This document shows, piece after piece, positions 61,136-64,000 of a stretch of DNA of 64,000 bases. Both the position numbers and the translations under genes were made by a program. Source of the DNA: Streptomyces sp. NBC_00557. Its GTDB lineage: Bacteria > Actinomycetota > Actinomycetes > Streptomycetales > Streptomycetaceae. The notes under the pieces were generated by a model. That model ran no database searches. It saw only the letters and a list, made by a program, of their open reading frames with translations, and was not told where the DNA came from. The stretch spans positions 8,122,001 to 8,186,000 of the forward strand of contig NZ_CP107796.1 of NCBI RefSeq assembly GCF_036345995.1, written 5' to 3'. The first letter of the stretch is position 1. Each line of letters begins with the position of its first letter.

Positions 61136-61590
61136 TCATGTACGGAGCCACATGACCAGGGCCGCCGCAGTGGCAGTGCCGAGGAAGACGTAGCCGCGCT
61201 TGTCATAGTGGGTAGCCACGGCCCGGGACTGCTTGAGCCTGTTGATCGCCCGCTCCACGGTGTTCCGTTTCTTGTACCGCTCTTCGTCGAAGCCGGGTGG
61301 CCGTCCGCCGCGTGAGCCTCTGCGCACGCGGGCGGCCTGACTGTCGGCCTTCTCCGGGATGATGTGCCGGATGCCCCGGCGCCGCAGGTAGGTGCGGCAC
61401 GGACTGTTGCTGTATCCCTTGTCGGCCGCGAGACTGTCGGGTTTCGTGCGTGGCCGGCCTCTCGTGGGCGACAACCACACCCTCCGGCAGCGTCTCCTGG
61501 CCCGCACGGGCACCGCCTCCGGTATGAGGAACAGTGCCTCGCTCCACTCGGCATCGTCCTCGATCGCCCTGGCGTAAGGGGCGAGCAGCG
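61136..61590 (-). pseudogene. 5'-truncated IS5-family transposase
   Basis: The last 105 or so residues are intact: LAADKGYSNSPCRTYLRRRG (second Asp), IRHIIPEKADSQAARVRRGS, RYKKRNTVERAINRLKQSRA (Glu), ending ALVMWLRT. Upstream the sequence no longer matches the family (ALLAPYARAIEDDAEWSEAL) and the first Asp is missing. GTCCGGCCGATCATGT just after the stop resembles an IS terminal repeat; a similar GTCCGGCGATCATGT lies near 60644, possibly an outer end left by a deletion. Confidence 0.75.
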
Positions 61591-61624
61591 CCATGCCCGC
61601 GTTGCACCGCTCACCACGCTCGGA

Positions 61625-62074
61625 TCAGAGCGGCGAGCGGCTACGCGGCACACGCGCCAAGGGGCTTACCACCCCGTACAGCTGGTTGAACGCGTCCCGC
61701 AGTACCGGGCGGTCCGGTGGTGCGGCGGTCACCATGGTCTGTTCCAGAAGTTGCCGACGGCGCTGACGTGTCGCCTCGAGCACACACTTTCCCGCGCCGG
61801 TGAGAGAGAACTCGCCGGACGGGAGGCGCCGTACCAGCGCGCGCTGAACCAAATTGTCGAGCAACCGGGCCGCTGACGAGGCGCTGACGCACAGGTCCCC
61901 GGCAATCCGGTGAGGATCCGCCGGCTTGCTGCCCAGGGAGAGGAGGATGCGCATCTGCTCCTCCGAAACCGTAGGGGCGACGTCCTCATGGGCCTGCCGC
62001 CACAACTCGATCATCGCTTCGGCTACGTGTTCCGCAGCAGGGCTCGCTTCGGCACGTTCGGGTTCCACTGACAT
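61625..62074 (-). CDS. MarR-family transcriptional regulator
   Basis: 149 residues. The winged helix is VSEEQMRILLSLGSKPADPH, RIAGDLCVSASSAARLLDNL (recognition helix), VQRALVRRLPSGEFSLTGAG (wing), followed by a long C-terminal dimerisation helix. Target and ligand are unknown. The ATG at 62074 is preceded by AAGGGAAAAA. Upstream, 500 bases away in the opposite direction, lies a small membrane protein gene and the AI-2E-family transporter, the only plausible regulatory neighbours. Confidence 0.83.
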   Translation of the reverse strand: MSVEPERAEASPAAEHVAEAMIELWRQAHEDVAPTVSEEQMRILLSLGSKPADPHRIAGDLCVSASSAARLLDNLVQRALVRRLPSGEFSLTGAGKCVLEATRQRRRQLLEQTMVTAAPPDRPVLRDAFNQLYGVVSPLARVPRSRSPL

Positions 62075-62586
62075 GGTTTTTCCCTTCCTCGATGCCGTCG
62101 AGTACGCGCTTACCCGCCCGACAGGCCGTCAGCCCCGCCCTTGCGTTCGAAAAGGCCGTGAGCTGGGAAGGGAGGTAAATAATATGCAGAATCGCTCGGT
62201 CATCCGGGTGCTACTGCCCTTGGTCTGATGCTGGTATTTCTCTCATTCCTCGAATTGCCGCCGAGGCGTCCTCCAAGGGGTGATGCGGCATCTTCCTCAG
62301 CGTCATGGACTCAAGATGCCGTGCCCGATGGAAGTCACCGGACAGTGGCCGGAATGGACCCTCATGATGGAAGGGGAAACCGGACACCCCACGCCTTGCC
62401 CACCATTTTTCACGGTACTCAGGTCACACCCGTGAAGCATCGGGCTGTCCCGGAAATGGCTCCGGCCAACCGCCTCGGTGTCGATGACACTCGGCGGGTT
62501 TGGTCACCGCCGGTGTGACTTGCCAGGTGCCGGGAATTCGCAGTGCAGTGCACCACGGACGTCACCCGACCTGGAGGCCCAAAGCC
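62075..62586. other. Intergenic region with a mini-ORF
   Basis: About 510 bases, less GC-rich than average, that must contain the MarR promoter. At 62184-62228 an ATG with a very good ribosome site (GGGAGGT) opens a 14-residue peptide MQNRSVIRVLLPLV that ends in TGATG, where a second hydrophobic frame (MLVFLSFLELPPRR) begins. This could be a frameshifted small membrane protein or a leader. Nothing else is recognisable. Confidence 0.4.
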
Positions 62587-62763
62587 ATGCTGGCCATAGT
62601 TTCTGCTGCCCTGTTCTTCATCGCCTTTTTGATCAACGCGGCGGACATCACGACCAACCACACCTTCACCTCGACCAACCTCATGCTCCTCGGTCTCACG
62701 GTTCTGGCCCTGCACCTCGCGGGACTGGGAGGCCGCTGGACCGTCCGGGGCCGCAGACGCTGA
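62587..62763 (+). CDS. 58-residue two-helix membrane protein
   Basis: MLAIVSAALFFIAFLINAAD forms the first helix, then TTNHTFTSTN as a short loop, LMLLGLTVLALHLAGLGG as the second helix, and a basic RWTVRGRRR tail, predicting both ends inside. ATG with GGAGG nine bases upstream. Small proteins of this shape are widespread in streptomycetes without known function. It lies 160 bases before the AI-2E-family transporter in the same direction. Confidence 0.7.
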   Translation: MLAIVSAALFFIAFLINAADITTNHTFTSTNLMLLGLTVLALHLAGLGGRWTVRGRRR

Positions 62764-62922
62764 AGACCTCTCCGGGATCGCCGCTGCCGGCACCTGCCCG
62801 ATCACCCGCTACGGACGTGCGGACAAGACTTGAGACACACACGATCGGGAAGAAGGGAGACGGCGCTGGCACCTGCCGCGGCTCGAAAATGACCGTCTGA
62901 CGCGCGCCGAGGAGGGCTGCTC

Positions 62923-64000
62923 ATGGCACGCATCCACACTCCCCGCGCACGCCGTCGTGGGCGGGCGGTGAAGGGATCGGTGCGGGGAACCCAGAGCACT
63001 GCCGGGGAACCCAGAGGTGGCGGGCAGGAGAGGGGAGGCCCCGAATCCATCCAGTCACGACCCTTCGAACGCAGCCGGTCGTGGCTGCGGGCCGGCTTTG
63101 CACTGGGGCTCGGTGCGACTCTGGCCTGGCTGCTCGTCCGCACCGTTCTGCAGATCGGACAGCTGCTGTCATTGTTCTTGGCGGCCGTCTTCATCGCGAT
63201 CGGCCTGGAACCGCTGGTCGCCCTCCTGACCAGGCACCGCGTACGTCGCGGCTGGGCGGTTCTGATCGTGCTTCTCGCGTTCCTGCTGTGCTTGGCGGGG
63301 TTCGTCGCTCTGATCGCCCAGCCGGTCACGGACGAGGTCAACTCGTTGGTGAAGGCGATTCCGAAATGGCTCACCCAGCTGCACGACCGGCACACTTTCC
63401 TCGGCCATCTGGAAGACCGCTACCACCTGATCACCAAGGTCCGCAGCGCTCTGATGTCCGGCGGCTCGAGTGTGCTCGGCGGGCTGCTGGGGGCGGGCAA
63501 GATAGTGCTGAGTCTGGTCACATCGGCGGTCATCGTCGTGGTCGTGACCATCTACCTGATGGTCGCCCTGCCCGAGATCAAGGAGTTCGGATTCCGCTTC
63601 GTCGCCGCGAGCAGGCGCGCGCGGGTCGAGACGGTGACGGACGAGATCCTGACCCGGACGGGCCGGTTCATGCTGGCCAACCTGGCGACGTCGGGCATCG
63701 CCGGGCTCGCGACCTTCGCCTGGTGCGCGGCCATCGGCGTGCCCTATCCGGCTGCGCTGGGCTTCTTCGTGGCGCTGATGGATCTGATCCCGGTCGTCGG
63801 CTCGACCGTGGCCGGGGTGGCCGTGAGCCTGGTCGCCCTGTCGGTCTCCCTGCCGGTCGCGGGTGCCACAGCCGGCTTCTACGTGGGCTTCCGCCTGGCG
63901 GAGGACTACCTGATCATGCCTCGAGCGATGAAGTACGCCGTCGACGTGCACCCCGTAGTCACGGTCGTGGGTGTCCTCGTCGGCGGCGCGCTGCTGGGCA
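62923..64000 (+). CDS. AI-2E family transporter, 3' end outside the window
   Basis: At least 359 residues, open to the window edge. A 55-residue basic, Gly-rich N-terminus precedes the first helix pair (WLRAGFALGLGATLAWLLVR; QLLSLFLAAVFIAIGLEPLV), then RGWAVLIVLLAFLLCLAGFV, the long periplasmic-type loop (PVTDEVNSLVKAIPKWLTQL), and further helices including VVTIYLMVALPEIKEF, PAALGFFVALMDLIPVVGST and VAGVAVSLVALSVSLPVAGA. The P-x-x-G motif LMDLIPVVGS is diagnostic of the PerM/TqsA (AI-2E transporter) family. Substrates range from signals to ions. ATG with GAGGAGGG upstream. Confidence 0.88.
   Translation, partial: MARIHTPRARRRGRAVKGSVRGTQSTAGEPRGGGQERGGPESIQSRPFERSRSWLRAGFALGLGATLAWLLVRTVLQIGQLLSLFLAAVFIAIGLEPLVALLTRHRVRRGWAVLIVLLAFLLCLAGFVALIAQPVTDEVNSLVKAIPKWLTQLHDRHTFLGHLEDRYHLITKVRSALMSGGSSVLGGLLGAGKIVLSLVTSAVIVVVVTIYLMVALPEIKEFGFRFVAASRRARVETVTDEILTRTGRFMLANLATSGIAGLATFAWCAAIGVPYPAALGFFVALMDLIPVVGSTVAGVAVSLVALSVSLPVAGATAGFYVGFRLAEDYLIMPRAMKYAVDVHPVVTVVGVLVGGALLG

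Overview
The window looks like a chromosomal accessory stretch from a Streptomyces or close actinomycete. Base composition is very GC-rich and third codon positions are almost all G or C. GTG and TTG starts are common, start/stop overlaps of the ATGA and GTGA type recur, TTA codons are rare, and many products belong to typically streptomycete families. There is no rRNA, tRNA or CRISPR array that I can see. Many genes are broken by single frameshifts, truncated, or reduced to transposase tails, which fits a rearranging chromosome arm or an island graveyard.

Layout. 0-8.4 kb: relics of stress-type genes (CBS-domain, TrkA-C), a SufR-like regulator with a DUF3291 partner, an ECF sigma factor (SigG type) with a dihydrofolate-reductase-family enzyme and an EthD/HNH chimera, a dienelactone-hydrolase-like protein without its cysteine, and a DUF2235 hydrolase with a TPR protein. 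8.7-14.2 kb: a large membrane M48 metallopeptidase translationally coupled to an unknown gene, a relaxase relic, a GNAT acetyltransferase and a dead TPR gene. 14.7-24.3 kb: five tightly packed, co-directional genes for exported carbohydrate-active proteins (GH105, a polysaccharide lyase-like protein, a GH28/GH29-like/CBM32 giant, a GH27/GH18-like fusion, and a CBM35/FN3/FN3/sugar dehydrogenase). This is the most striking intact system. 24.3-40 kb: scattered single genes (SRPBCC, LapA-like, SnoaL, GH3 lipoprotein, a gas-vesicle GvpA/J-like gene, an NmrA-type oxidoreductase divergent from TetR, an RsbW-like ATPase, a Tat-exported alpha/beta hydrolase, SUKH) separated by relics of IS481, IS5, IS630, SDR, TspO, CBS-BON and other genes. 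40-46.6 kb: a 1580-residue CtpI-like P-type ATPase flanked by small membrane proteins that share a hydrophobic motif. 46.7-52 kb: an insertion-sequence pile-up of one truncated end, three complete IS5-family elements and one inverted degenerate copy, plus an IS256 tail. 52-59.7 kb: two divergent sulfur-scavenging units. The leftward one holds two flavin monooxygenase genes (one frameshifted, one truncated by the IS junction). The rightward one holds an intact TauD-like dioxygenase, sulfonate ABC transporter and LLM monooxygenase. Each is preceded by a short cysteine-containing leader ORF. 59.8-64 kb: relics, an antibiotic-biosynthesis-monooxygenase-like gene, a MarR regulator, a small membrane protein and an AI-2E-family transporter that runs off the window.

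How the parts work together. The carbohydrate cluster should act outside the cell on a uronic-acid-containing, probably pectic or gum-type, plant polymer. A lyase would make unsaturated ends, GH105 would trim them, beta-helix and side-chain glycosidases would remove other sugars, and a PQQ-type dehydrogenase would oxidise a product. The sulfur cluster would import organosulfonates and cleave the C-S bond with FMNH2- or 2-oxoglutarate-dependent oxygenases, under apparent cysteine-sensing attenuation. All functional statements rest on reading motifs by eye; no database search was run.
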